A stretch of 64,000 nt of DNA from Pedobacter sp. Leaf170. GTDB lineage: Bacteria > Bacteroidota > Bacteroidia > Sphingobacteriales > Sphingobacteriaceae. Under the pieces are notes generated by a model that was given only the letters and a program-made list of their open reading frames with translations, searched no databases and was not told the origin of the DNA. The position numbers were made by a program, and so were the translations under genes. Positions 33,186 through 42,301 of this stretch are shown here, piece after piece. Numbering within the stretch: the first letter of the stretch is position 1; the number at the start of each line of letters is the position of its first letter. The stretch lies in contig NZ_CAKLBP010000002.1 in NCBI RefSeq assembly GCF_920984665.1, forward strand, positions 248,001-312,000. The letters are read 5' to 3'.

Positions 33186-36100
33186 ATGAAAAAAAAACTA
33201 CTATTAATTTTTATTGGTACGTTTTTGTTGCTGGCACAGGCCTTTGCGCAACAAATTACCGTTACTGGTAAGGTAACCTCTTCGGATGGACCTATACCCG
33301 GTGTTTCTGTTAAAATAAAAGGAGGCACAACAGTAACTCAAACCAATGGCGATGGAAATTATTCCATCAAGGCCCTAAAAACCGATGTTTTAACCTTTTC
33401 TTACGTAGGTTATGCTTCTGTAGAAAGAACGGTTGGAAACAACACAACGATTAACTTAAACATGCAAGCCGATTCAAAAGGTTTGGATGAGGTTATTGTT
33501 ACAGCTCAGGGTATTGAACGTTCTAGCAGAGCATTAGGCTATGCAACTCAAACTATAAAAGGTAATGAAGTTGCTCAAACCCAACGCGACAATTTTTTAA
33601 CAGCCTTGCAAGGACGTGTTGCAGGAGCAACGATTACACCAACTAACGGTACTCCAGGAGCTTCAGCTACCATGATTATTAGAGGTGGTGTTTCATTGGA
33701 TGGTGACAATCAGCCTTTATTTGTAGTAGATGGACTACCGATTTCTAATAGGACTTTTAGTGAGTATAATTTAGTAGGTCAAGGTACATTTAATCGTCAA
33801 AACGATTACGGTAATAGAGCGATGGATATTAATCCAGAGGAAATTGAAAGCTTAACAATTTTGAAAGGTCCTGAAGCATCGGCATTGTACGGTACACAAG
33901 GCGCTTCGGGTGCGGTAATTATCACTACAAAAAGAGCAAAAGCAGGTACTGCCCGTGTTGATTACAGTAATTCTTTCAGGGTTGAAAACGCTTACCGTTT
34001 TCCGGATATTCAAACTACGTATGGTGGTGGCGCAGGCGGTATTTTTGATGAAGAAGTAAGAACCAGGACATTCTTCGGCGCTAAATATCCGGCTAATAGA
34101 CCAATTTATGATAATGTTGGTAATTTCTATAAGACTGGTTTTACCCAAAAGCATAATGCATCTGTAGAAGGCGGAAGTGATAAACTATCTGTAAGAGCAT
34201 CATTAGGTTATACAGATCAATCAGGTGTTATTCCGGGTACCGGATTTAAGAGCTTAAATGCAAAAATTACAGCTTCGGCAAAAATTAGCAATAAACTCAA
34301 AATGAATGGTTCCATAAATTTTATCAATTCCAAAACAGATAAAACTTATAAAGGAGCTAATAGTCCGATGCTAAGTTCCCTAACCTGGCCGTTGGTTGAT
34401 GATATGCGTAATTACCTTACGTCTACCGGAGATAGGAGAACCATCACAGGAGGTTATAATTTAGAGTTAGATAATCCGTACTGGGCAGTTGAGAAAAATC
34501 CAAATACAGAAAAAAACAATCGCGTTTTAACAAATTTTGGTATCGACTATACACCAACAACTTGGCTTAGTATGACTGCACGAGGCGGGGCGGATGTTTC
34601 TGCAGGGCAAGGAATGTCAGCTTATCATCCACAATCCTACGCATCTAACGTTGCTGGAACTGTGTACTCTGGTGGGGGAATTAACACATTTAATTCTAAT
34701 GAAAGAATTTTTAACGGTTCATTTGTTGCATCCCTTAAAAAGGATTTTGGCAAATTTAAGCCTGTTTTAAGATTAGGTACAGACATTACAGATAACTCAT
34801 ATCAAGTAAATGCACAGTTCGGAACTAGGTTTTACCAGCCAAGTTTTTACAGTATGAATAATACTGACCCAACCACACAACGTGTTGCTTATACTGATGA
34901 ATTAAGGAGAAAGGTTGGATACTTCGCATCGGCAGAACTGGGTTATGACAATTTTTTATATTTAACTTTAACAGGTAGACAGGATTTATCTTCAACGCTG
35001 CCAATTAACAATTACAGCTTCTTTTACCCTGCAACATCTTTAAGTTTTGTTTTCTCAGAATTAGCACCTTTTAAAAAATTAGATTGGTTATCATTCGGTA
35101 AACTTCGTGCCTCATGGGGTCAATCAGGTAAAGATGCAAGAGTTGCCTATGTGACTAAAACTAAATTAATTGCACAATCTACAACTGGTGGTGGTTTTGC
35201 AACAGACGTTACTGCCGGTAATCCTGATTTGGAGGCAGAGTTTACTACCCAAAAAGAAGCAGGTGTTGAGCTTGGATTCTTTAACAATCGTTTATCAATT
35301 GATTTTAGTTATTACAAAGCATTATCAAATAAGCAAATCACAGCACCGCGTTTAAGTTATGCAACAGGGGCAATTCTTCAATACATTAACAGTGGAAAGA
35401 TTGAATCTCAGGGGTTTGAAGTTCTAATAAAAGGAACTCCGATAAAAACAGAAAATTTTGCTTGGGATATCTCTGCAAATGCTTCTAGAAATAGAGGGAA
35501 AATTACATCTTTACCTGGCGATCAGGAAGTTTTTTATGTATCTGACAGTTGGTTATTTGATAACGTTAGAGCTCAATATACTGTGGGTTCGTCTATATCT
35601 GCCTTTGCTGGTATCGACTACCTTCGTAACAATGATGGGCAAATTCTTATTAACCCGCAAAATGGCATGCCTATCAAAGGAAGTAATTTTACACCTATCG
35701 GAGATAGAGCGCCTGATATTTCTGTGGGTTTAACCAATAGTTTCACTTACAAAAATTTTAACGTATCCTTTTTGTTAGACATGAGAAAAGGGGGTGACAT
35801 CTATAATGCAACCGAACTATATCTTTATGCAAGAGGAATGTCTAAGCTATCAGAGGATCGTGAAGTACCGAGAGTTATTGCCGGGGTTCTTAAAGATGGT
35901 TTAGAAAACTCGGGTAATCCTACAAAAAATAATATACTAGTAACCCCTTATATTACAACAAGTTATTATTCAACTTATTACAATACATTAGATTTTCTTC
36001 AAAAAGATGTGAATTGGATTAGATTGAAAGACATTACTTTAAGTTATAGCCTACCTAAAAGGATATTCGAAAGAAGTAATGTATTTAAAAGTGTGAATAT

Positions 36101-36266
36101 CTTTGCAACTGGAACAGATTTGCTGCTAATCACGAACTACAAAGGTGTAGATCCTGCTGTTAATGGTTTAAGTGCAGCATCAGGTGGTCTGGGTGGAACA
36201 GGGATCGATTTTGGTTCATTTGGTTTACCACGTGGATATAACTTTGGTGTAAGGGTTGGATTTTAA
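33186..36266 (+). CDS. SusC/RagA-family TonB-linked outer-membrane transporter
   Basis: The protein has 1026 residues. Signal peptide 1-22 (ends QAFAQ), CarboxypepD_reg-like domain (about 23-95, TGKVTSSDGPIPGVSVKIKG), the linker GLDEVIVTAQG, plug domain with LQGRVAGATITPTNGTPGAS, MIIRGGVSLDGDNQPLFVVD and DINPEEIESLTILKGPEASA, then a 22-strand barrel ending in GYNFGVRVGF. It imports a ligand captured by the SusD lipoprotein, using TonB energy. SusD follows 11 nt downstream. No glycanase is in the operon, so the substrate is unknown. The divergent DeoR gene is its likely regulator. Confidence 0.97.
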   Translation: MKKKLLLIFIGTFLLLAQAFAQQITVTGKVTSSDGPIPGVSVKIKGGTTVTQTNGDGNYSIKALKTDVLTFSYVGYASVERTVGNNTTINLNMQADSKGLDEVIVTAQGIERSSRALGYATQTIKGNEVAQTQRDNFLTALQGRVAGATITPTNGTPGASATMIIRGGVSLDGDNQPLFVVDGLPISNRTFSEYNLVGQGTFNRQNDYGNRAMDINPEEIESLTILKGPEASALYGTQGASGAVIITTKRAKAGTARVDYSNSFRVENAYRFPDIQTTYGGGAGGIFDEEVRTRTFFGAKYPANRPIYDNVGNFYKTGFTQKHNASVEGGSDKLSVRASLGYTDQSGVIPGTGFKSLNAKITASAKISNKLKMNGSINFINSKTDKTYKGANSPMLSSLTWPLVDDMRNYLTSTGDRRTITGGYNLELDNPYWAVEKNPNTEKNNRVLTNFGIDYTPTTWLSMTARGGADVSAGQGMSAYHPQSYASNVAGTVYSGGGINTFNSNERIFNGSFVASLKKDFGKFKPVLRLGTDITDNSYQVNAQFGTRFYQPSFYSMNNTDPTTQRVAYTDELRRKVGYFASAELGYDNFLYLTLTGRQDLSSTLPINNYSFFYPATSLSFVFSELAPFKKLDWLSFGKLRASWGQSGKDARVAYVTKTKLIAQSTTGGGFATDVTAGNPDLEAEFTTQKEAGVELGFFNNRLSIDFSYYKALSNKQITAPRLSYATGAILQYINSGKIESQGFEVLIKGTPIKTENFAWDISANASRNRGKITSLPGDQEVFYVSDSWLFDNVRAQYTVGSSISAFAGIDYLRNNDGQILINPQNGMPIKGSNFTPIGDRAPDISVGLTNSFTYKNFNVSFLLDMRKGGDIYNATELYLYARGMSKLSEDREVPRVIAGVLKDGLENSGNPTKNNILVTPYITTSYYSTYYNTLDFLQKDVNWIRLKDITLSYSLPKRIFERSNVFKSVNIFATGTDLLLITNYKGVDPAVNGLSAASGGLGGTGIDFGSFGLPRGYNFGVRVGF

Positions 36267-36277
36267 TTAGATAAGAA

Positions 36278-37828
36278 ATGAAAAAGATTTATATAATATT
36301 AACTGCTTTTGCTGTAGTCGTATCTTCAGGATGCAAAAAATATCTTGATATTAACACCGATCCGGCGACGCCGCAAAATCCTGAGAGCAGAACGCTAACC
36401 CCTCCGCTATTTGCACAAATGGAAAGAGGTATTCAGTTCGATTCAAGATATTTAGGTGCAGTGGTCCAATATTTTGGAGGTAACGTAAATGTTGGGGAAT
36501 CTCATGGATGGATTGCCGGTAGCGATGCGATGGGTGAGATATGGAGAACAAATTATTATGGTTTAGGTGCAAATCTAAATCTGATAATTGATGAATCTAC
36601 GAAACAACAAGAATATAACTATGTAGGATTAGCCCAGGCATTAAAGGCTTGGAGCTGGCAAACTACAACCGATTATCATGGCGAAATTATTTTGAAGCAG
36701 GCTTATGAACCAAATCGCTATATTTTTGATTATGATAAACAAGAAGATGTTTATGCTGAAGTAGTACGTTTAGCGAACCAATCCATCGCTAATTTTTCTC
36801 GTACAGATGGTGCTGGAACTGTAGCAAAAATTTCAGCTTCTGATTTAGTTTATGCTGGTGATAATGCTAAGTGGATTAAGTTTAATTATGGTATATTGGC
36901 TAGAAATGCGAATAATTTAATTAATAAAGAAAGTTATAATGCCGCAAAAGTTATTGAGTATGTGGATAAGGCACTTAGTAGCAATGCTGATAATTTCATA
37001 GTACCAAATACGGGAAGTGTATCTGCTAACGGAAACTTTTTCGGACCGCTGAGGGCCAATCTTGGCTCATACCGACAAACGAGGATGGTTGTTGGCTTAT
37101 TAGATGGGACATACTATACAGGTGTTGCAGGCTCAGTTTTGGATCCGCGTATAACAACGATGATTTCTCCATCACCGGATGGCATTTATAGAGGAACTTC
37201 GCCAGGCTCTTCAGATCCTGGTACAGTTGCTTTAAAAAATCAAATTCCGAATCCTTGGGGAAGTTTAGGTAGTGCAAATCCAGGTGCAACTTTTGGTAAA
37301 TATCTTTTTAAAGATAATGTTGGGTTTCCTATCATGACATACTCTGAAATGCAATTTATTAAAGCTGAGGCTGCTTTCAGAAGTGGAAATACAACTATGG
37401 CTTACACAGCATATATTAATGGCATATCATCAAGTATCGACTTTGTAAGTAGTTTAGGTACGGCGATTACAACAGCACAGAAAACAGCATATTTAACAAG
37501 TGCATCTGTTAAACAAAATGCAGCAAGCTTAACCTTAAGAGATATTATGCTTCAAAAGTATTTAGCATTATATGGATATGGTTTTGTAGAAACTTGGTGT
37601 GATTTAAGAAAATATAATTACAATGTTGGCGACGTTAAGGGCAACAATCCATATCAAGGTGTTTTTGTATTTCCAACTGCCTTTTTTGCAGATAATGGAG
37701 GAAAGCCTGCTCAAAGGTATCGCCCACGTTATAATTCTGAATACTTATGGAATGTTGCAGCACTTAAAGTAATTGGTGCCGACCAGCCAGATTATCATAC
37801 CTACAAAATGTGGTTTTCTCAACCTTAA
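36278..37828 (+). CDS. SusD/RagB-family lipoprotein (SusD_like_2 type)
   Basis: This 516-residue surface lipoprotein has the lipobox VVSSGCKKYLD. The sequence after it (INTDPATPQNPESRTLTPPL, GAVVQYFGGN, YNYVGLAQALKAWSWQTTTD) is typical of the SusD_like_2 group rather than SusD of the starch system. The C-terminal part has QKYLALYGYGFVETWCDLRK and a run ending QRYRPRYNSEYLWN. It binds the nutrient at the cell surface and forms a lid over the SusC channel encoded just upstream. It is followed directly by the DUF4397 lipoprotein gene. Confidence 0.95.
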   Translation: MKKIYIILTAFAVVVSSGCKKYLDINTDPATPQNPESRTLTPPLFAQMERGIQFDSRYLGAVVQYFGGNVNVGESHGWIAGSDAMGEIWRTNYYGLGANLNLIIDESTKQQEYNYVGLAQALKAWSWQTTTDYHGEIILKQAYEPNRYIFDYDKQEDVYAEVVRLANQSIANFSRTDGAGTVAKISASDLVYAGDNAKWIKFNYGILARNANNLINKESYNAAKVIEYVDKALSSNADNFIVPNTGSVSANGNFFGPLRANLGSYRQTRMVVGLLDGTYYTGVAGSVLDPRITTMISPSPDGIYRGTSPGSSDPGTVALKNQIPNPWGSLGSANPGATFGKYLFKDNVGFPIMTYSEMQFIKAEAAFRSGNTTMAYTAYINGISSSIDFVSSLGTAITTAQKTAYLTSASVKQNAASLTLRDIMLQKYLALYGYGFVETWCDLRKYNYNVGDVKGNNPYQGVFVFPTAFFADNGGKPAQRYRPRYNSEYLWNVAALKVIGADQPDYHTYKMWFSQP

Positions 37829-37839
37829 ACAAAAAAGAC

Positions 37840-38619
37840 ATGAAAAAAATATTATATATTTTAGTTGTTCTTACTACCAGTTTTTTAGCCTGTAAAAAGG
37901 GCACACTGGTAGAGAGTACACCATACACGAAAATAAATGCTGGCGATCCGGCATACTCTTACTTACGTTTCATTAACGTAGCCCCTGGTAGCCCAGTAGT
38001 TAATTATTATTTAGGAGATGTTCGCAGTTCTGGTAATTATAACGCATTAACAGGTGAAACAGGATTCGGCTATGTTAGTATCTTCCCAATCTCAAGCGGG
38101 CAGTATCTGCCAATTGCTCCAGGTACTAATAAGGTAGATGCAAAAATTGTAGCAACAGCAACGGTTGATAAAGGTTTAAACGTCTTTAATTCGACTATAA
38201 ATACCGAAGGAGGCAAATATTACACCATGTTTCTTAATGGAAGCTATGGAGCAGATAAAAAAATACCATCTTCATTATTACTGGAAGAAGTTAAACCAAA
38301 GCTAGATACATCAAAAGTTTTAATAAGATTAGTTAATCTTTATTCTGGTGCGACCGGAAATATGGATGTATTACAGAATGCTACGGGTCAAAGCTTAATA
38401 TCTAACATAGCCTTTAATAATGCATCTGGTTTTGTAGAAATCCCATTACCTGGTCAATCAAATGTTTATCAAATAAGGGTTGCGGGAACAACTACCCCTT
38501 TAACCATAAACTTTGCGCCAGTTTTATCTAAAGGGCAAGCCTATACTTTTGTTACTAGCGGAATTGCCGGCTCAACAACCTTTCCATTTAGAATTAATTC
38601 GTATACCTCTTTTTATTAA
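37840..38619 (+). CDS. DUF4397 surface lipoprotein of the SUS operon
   Basis: The 259-residue product starts at the ATG giving MKKILYILVV, 11 nt after the susD stop. It has the lipobox SFLACKKG. The mature part contains two DUF4397-like immunoglobulin-type beta domains: YLRFINVAPGSPVVNYYLGD and VLIRLVNLYSGATGNMDVLQ, each followed by a conserved variant of GKYYTMFLNG/GQAYTFVTSG. DUF4397 proteins commonly occur as third genes in SUS-like operons and are thought to sit beside SusD on the surface. A terminator at 38641-38671 closes the operon. Confidence 0.9.
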   Translation: MKKILYILVVLTTSFLACKKGTLVESTPYTKINAGDPAYSYLRFINVAPGSPVVNYYLGDVRSSGNYNALTGETGFGYVSIFPISSGQYLPIAPGTNKVDAKIVATATVDKGLNVFNSTINTEGGKYYTMFLNGSYGADKKIPSSLLLEEVKPKLDTSKVLIRLVNLYSGATGNMDVLQNATGQSLISNIAFNNASGFVEIPLPGQSNVYQIRVAGTTTPLTINFAPVLSKGQAYTFVTSGIAGSTTFPFRINSYTSFY

Positions 38620-38640
38620 TAAGATTGTATCATAAATAGA

Positions 38641-38671
38641 AAAACCAAGTCAACTGACTTGGTTTTTTTTT
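38641..38671 (+). terminator. Intrinsic terminator of the SusC-SusD-DUF4397 operon
   Basis: The arms AAAACCAAGTCA (38641-38652) and TGACTTGGTTTT (38655-38666) are followed by more Ts (nine in total). Confidence 0.92.
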
Positions 38672-38691
38672 GTATATTAATATTTTATTCG

Positions 38692-41091
38692 ATGAGAAAT
38701 TTTGTCATTGCTATCATTCTCATATTGAATGCTGCTAATCTTCAAGCCGCAGTTTTTACTGTAACTTCTAATTCCGATTCTGGTGATGGCAGTTTACGTG
38801 AAACGATTTTGAAGGCAAATGCAAATGGAACAGCAGATGTAGATATTATTAATTTTAACTTACAAGGCTCTGATTTGGCAAATATCACTATTTCTTTAAA
38901 AACTGAATTGCCAATTCTTACTTCTAATATCATCATTGATGGCACTAGCCAACCCACCTCAATACTGGCAAACCCAAACATTAAAGTCTGTTTAGTAAGG
39001 GCGGCGGATACTTATTTTAATGGATTAAGATTGGACAATGCATCGGCTGTAGAAATTTACGGTCTATCATTTAGTAACTTTAAAGCCGATCCTCAAGGCT
39101 CAATCGATGAAAAAAAGGGAGCTATATATCTATATAATTCCTTAAATATCCGTATAGGTTCACCGAATAAGCCGAACTGCTTTGGTAATAACTATGCAGG
39201 AATATTATCTCCATTTGTAATTCCTAAAGTTTATGTTGAAAATATTGTAATTAAATCCAATATTTTTGGTTTAAGTGAAAATGGAATGAATGTGATGCCA
39301 AATGATAGTGGTATAGATTTAAGCTTTTTTAAAAATGGGCAAATTGGAGGAGATACACCTGAGGAAGGCAATCTGATAACTGCTAACGTGCGTAATGGTA
39401 TAGCCCTGGGCGCTGCAGAGGGGGCCGTTCGTGTACTAAATAATATTATTGGCGTAGATAAAGCATTAAGCTTTAGGCCTGCACCAGCCGCAACAGGAAT
39501 TTACATCAATGGAGCCAGCTGTACACCAATTATTTCAGAAAATATTATTGGTGGTCAATTAAAGGGAATTTTATTGGATTATATTAATGCCGGGTTTACT
39601 ATTTCAGGCAATAAAATTGGTACTGCTTTATCAGGTAACGAAAACTATCCAAACACTACAGGTATACACATAAACTTCTCAAACTTTAAAGGGATAATTG
39701 GAGGTTCTACTAATGGAGATAGAAATTTCATTGCAAATAATGAGGTAGGCATTTTAATAGAAAATTCCTACCCGGTTTCGATTTTAAAAAATAGCATCTT
39801 TTGTAACCGCAAAGCGGCTATTGAATTTAAAGATTTGCCTATCGGAAAAACGATTACACAATCGAAAATCAATTTAATTACTACAAACTCTGCTTCGGGT
39901 TTATATCTTCCTAATGCTGTTGTAGAACTTTTTTATGATGATGAATGTCCGGATTGCCAGGGAAAGTTCTGGATTGCTACATTACAAACTGATGCGAATG
40001 GCAATTGGGAATATAATGGCCCGTTAACTGGTAGTTTAACCAGTACAGGCACAAATATGGATGGTGCAACCTCGGGTTTTTCAAAGCCTGTAATTTCTGA
40101 TGCATCAAAAAAAATAAATGATGTTTTTTGCGGTGCTGCAAATGGGAGTATTACCGGTTTGGTTATTAGTGATGCAAGCGTTTTTACCTGGTTTAATGCC
40201 GCTAACCAACAAGTTGGTAATTTAAAAGATTTAACAAACGTGCCAGCTGGCGTTTACTATTTAAAAGCGGGTCAGCCTGGAGGTTGCGATATACTTTCTG
40301 CAACTTACACCATCAAAAACATTCCAGTTAACTACAAAGTAAAATCAAGTACAATTACGCCTGCAAGTTGCAATCTAGAAAATGGCAGTGTTTTTATAAC
40401 CGCTTATGAATCTGAAAAGCCAAATAACTTTAGCTGGACAAATGATAAGGGCATTGAAATTAGCAATGCAGAAATGTTAGAAAATGTTGCTGACGGGCGT
40501 TACACTTTAACGGCATCAAATGGTAGTGGATGTAGTAATATTGTTGGAGAATTTATTGTTGGGGTAGCGCAACCGCCTATATTAGATGTTACTAAAATGC
40601 AGCAATTAATTAGCTGTGATGGAAAAACCATCAGTGCAACTGGAATAGAAATTATTGGTAACACAGCACCTTATACCTACAAATGGATAGATAATGATGG
40701 TAGTGTAGTTTACGACGGCTTAAATATTGTGAACGTAAAAGCAGGGAAATACACTTTACAGGTAACTGATAAATACGGTTGTACAGTAAATTCAGAAGAA
40801 TTGGATTTTATGCAGTTAGAAAATAAAGTTTTACAAATTCCAAATACAATAAGCCCCAATGGTGATGGAATTAATGATACCTGGAAAATAAATGGGGCTG
40901 TAAATTACCCGAATGCAGAATTCTATGTTTTTAACAGAAATGGCGAAAAGATTTTTAATTCAAAAGGTTATAACAAAGAATTTGATGGTACCCGAAATGG
41001 TAAACCACTAGCAGTAGGTGTTTACTATTATGTTATAGATTTAAAAACGGATTGCGGAAAATTGAGTGGAAGCTTAACGATATTAAAGTAA
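38692..41091 (+). CDS. Secreted beta-helix protein with type-B T9SS sorting domain
   Basis: The 799-residue product starts at the ATG giving MRNFVIAIIL and has a signal peptide (about 1-19). The first half is a right-handed beta-helix: the opening GDGSLRETILKANANGTADV is the CSLREA-like motif, followed by many NNIIG/ENIIGG-type turns. The middle has repeated Ig/SprB-like domains (VKAGKYTLQVTDKYGCTVNS). The last 85 residues are a CHU_C/gliding-motility C-terminal domain (ISPNGDGINDTW, FYVFNRNGEKIF, PLAVGVYYYVID), which directs export by the type IX secretion system and surface attachment. It has its own transcript, between two terminators. Confidence 0.92.
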   Translation: MRNFVIAIILILNAANLQAAVFTVTSNSDSGDGSLRETILKANANGTADVDIINFNLQGSDLANITISLKTELPILTSNIIIDGTSQPTSILANPNIKVCLVRAADTYFNGLRLDNASAVEIYGLSFSNFKADPQGSIDEKKGAIYLYNSLNIRIGSPNKPNCFGNNYAGILSPFVIPKVYVENIVIKSNIFGLSENGMNVMPNDSGIDLSFFKNGQIGGDTPEEGNLITANVRNGIALGAAEGAVRVLNNIIGVDKALSFRPAPAATGIYINGASCTPIISENIIGGQLKGILLDYINAGFTISGNKIGTALSGNENYPNTTGIHINFSNFKGIIGGSTNGDRNFIANNEVGILIENSYPVSILKNSIFCNRKAAIEFKDLPIGKTITQSKINLITTNSASGLYLPNAVVELFYDDECPDCQGKFWIATLQTDANGNWEYNGPLTGSLTSTGTNMDGATSGFSKPVISDASKKINDVFCGAANGSITGLVISDASVFTWFNAANQQVGNLKDLTNVPAGVYYLKAGQPGGCDILSATYTIKNIPVNYKVKSSTITPASCNLENGSVFITAYESEKPNNFSWTNDKGIEISNAEMLENVADGRYTLTASNGSGCSNIVGEFIVGVAQPPILDVTKMQQLISCDGKTISATGIEIIGNTAPYTYKWIDNDGSVVYDGLNIVNVKAGKYTLQVTDKYGCTVNSEELDFMQLENKVLQIPNTISPNGDGINDTWKINGAVNYPNAEFYVFNRNGEKIFNSKGYNKEFDGTRNGKPLAVGVYYYVIDLKTDCGKLSGSLTILK

Positions 41092-41104
41092 CCTAACTTA
41101 AAAT

Positions 41105-41131
41105 AAAAAAGCGACCATTGGTCGCTTTTTT
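41105..41131. terminator. Bidirectional terminator between the T9SS protein and porin genes
   Basis: The perfect arms AAAAAAGCGACC (41105-41116) and GGTCGCTTTTTT (41120-41131) have a 3-nt loop, with A- and T-runs on either side between convergent genes. Confidence 0.92.
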
Positions 41132-41150
41132 ATTATTGAGTATTCTGTAA

Positions 41151-41753
41151 TTACAAAATTTTGAAGCCTAAACTTAATTGAAATAAGTTAGGGTTTTGTT
41201 TGTATTTTTCACTTTTACTAATGTTTGTTAAGCCAGCTTCGTAGCGTAAATCAACAGAAATAGCACCAACATCTACACCTGCTCCGGCTTGTAAACCAAA
41301 AGCCTGATTTTTGTAATTATTAAAATCTGTTGCTTGTTGGTAAGCCGAATTAAATGTAGAGCTATCATCAAGAATCAGTGATAATACCGGGCCAGCCATC
41401 ACCCTGAAGTTTAAGTTTTTAGCGCCAAACTTTGTTCCTAATAATACCGGAATATCCAAAGTGGTAAATTTAACTTTCCCTTCTGCAGCTACTTCAGTAT
41501 TGTTATTGTTGGTAAAGCTGATAAATTTATTTCCCTTGCTACCAATATATGCTTCTGGTTGTACATAAAAACTGGCACCACCAATTCGTGCCCATGCACC
41601 AACCTGGTAACCTAAACGGTTTTCTTCGCTAGCGAAATCAGCATTCATTTTTGCAAGATTTACACCAGCTTTAATCCCTAAATTAAAAGTTTGTGCCTGA
41701 GATGTTGCCCAACCTACAGTTAGGAAAACAATAGAGAAGATAAGTTTTTTCAT
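41151..41753 (-). CDS. Outer-membrane beta-barrel protein (porin/PorT-like)
   Basis: The 200-residue product starts at the ATG giving MKKLIFSIVFL; a longer in-frame start 63 nt upstream is less likely because it would bury the signal peptide. Signal peptide 1-21 (ends SQAQ). The rest shows alternating strands: FNLGIKAGVNLAKMNADF, YQVGAWARIGGASFYVQPEA, LDIPVLLGTKF, FRVMAGPVLSLIL and QAGAGVDVGAISVDLRYEAG, ending FQLSLGFKIL with the aromatic/hydrophobic C-terminus of an outer-membrane barrel. This is the outer-membrane protein beta-barrel type common in Bacteroidota. No ligand is known. Confidence 0.88.
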   Translation of the reverse strand: MKKLIFSIVFLTVGWATSQAQTFNLGIKAGVNLAKMNADFASEENRLGYQVGAWARIGGASFYVQPEAYIGSKGNKFISFTNNNNTEVAAEGKVKFTTLDIPVLLGTKFGAKNLNFRVMAGPVLSLILDDSSTFNSAYQQATDFNNYKNQAFGLQAGAGVDVGAISVDLRYEAGLTNISKSEKYKQNPNLFQLSLGFKIL

Positions 41754-41897
41754 TTTGATTGTGTTTAAGGTTTTCGATATTTCGATTTTTTGAATTATAA
41801 CGCACGTTTCGCACAATTATCATGCAAGATTTTTTTTGATCCTAAAAAATTTTACATTTTATATTCTAAAACAATTAGATGGCGCACAAATATTTTT

Positions 41898-41905
41898 TAC
41901 TTTTG
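41898..41905 (+). promoter_or_regulatory. -7 box for the 71-residue protein gene
   Basis: TACTTTTG fits TAnnTTTG, with a weak TTAG 19 nt upstream (41875-41878). The start codon is 18 nt downstream. Confidence 0.5.
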
Positions 41906-41923
41906 TATTAAACAGAAAAAGAA

Positions 41924-42139
41924 ATGGCAAATTTTCAACTTACAAAAGATAACGCAGAGAAAGTAAAAATAAAGTTCTTTAGAAAATACCGTGATCTTGT
42001 TAATGCGCCTTTAGATTTTTCTCCAGGTAATGAAGATAAATTGGTACAAGATATTATGCAGCTGGTAAAGCGTGATCGTACTTATGTAGAATTTACCATC
42101 CAGAAAGCACTTGCCGATACAAAAGGCAACAGACTTTAA
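41924..42139 (+). CDS. Small conserved-looking protein of unknown function
   Basis: I do not recognise a family. The 71-residue soluble protein (MANFQLTKDNAEKVKIKFF...) is charged and probably helical, with VQDIMQLVKRDRTYVEFTIQ in the second half. It has a good -7 box and ordinary codon use. No signal peptide or membrane segment is present. It lies alone between the divergent porin gene and the S41 peptidase gene, 162 bp before the latter. Confidence 0.7.
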   Translation: MANFQLTKDNAEKVKIKFFRKYRDLVNAPLDFSPGNEDKLVQDIMQLVKRDRTYVEFTIQKALADTKGNRL

Positions 42140-42219
42140 AAAAATATTAAAATTTCCTTCTTAAATAACGATTAAATTACGCTTTGCCCACCTAAGCAGT
42201 TTTTAATCTTTGTCTCTTT

Positions 42220-42240
42220 TTGTACATTTACAATGTACAA
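42220..42240. repeat. TTGTACATT palindrome upstream of the S41 peptidase gene
   Basis: The 9-bp arms TTGTACATT/AATGTACAA flank TAC. A second pair, CTTTAAGGTA (42250-42259) and TACCTTTAAAG (42275-42285), lies between it and the start codon. Either may be regulatory; no known site is recognised. Confidence 0.4.
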
Positions 42241-42301
42241 TTCAACAATCTTTAAGGTAGACAGCAATTGCTCGTACCTTTAAAGTTTCAATCATAAAGG
42301 G

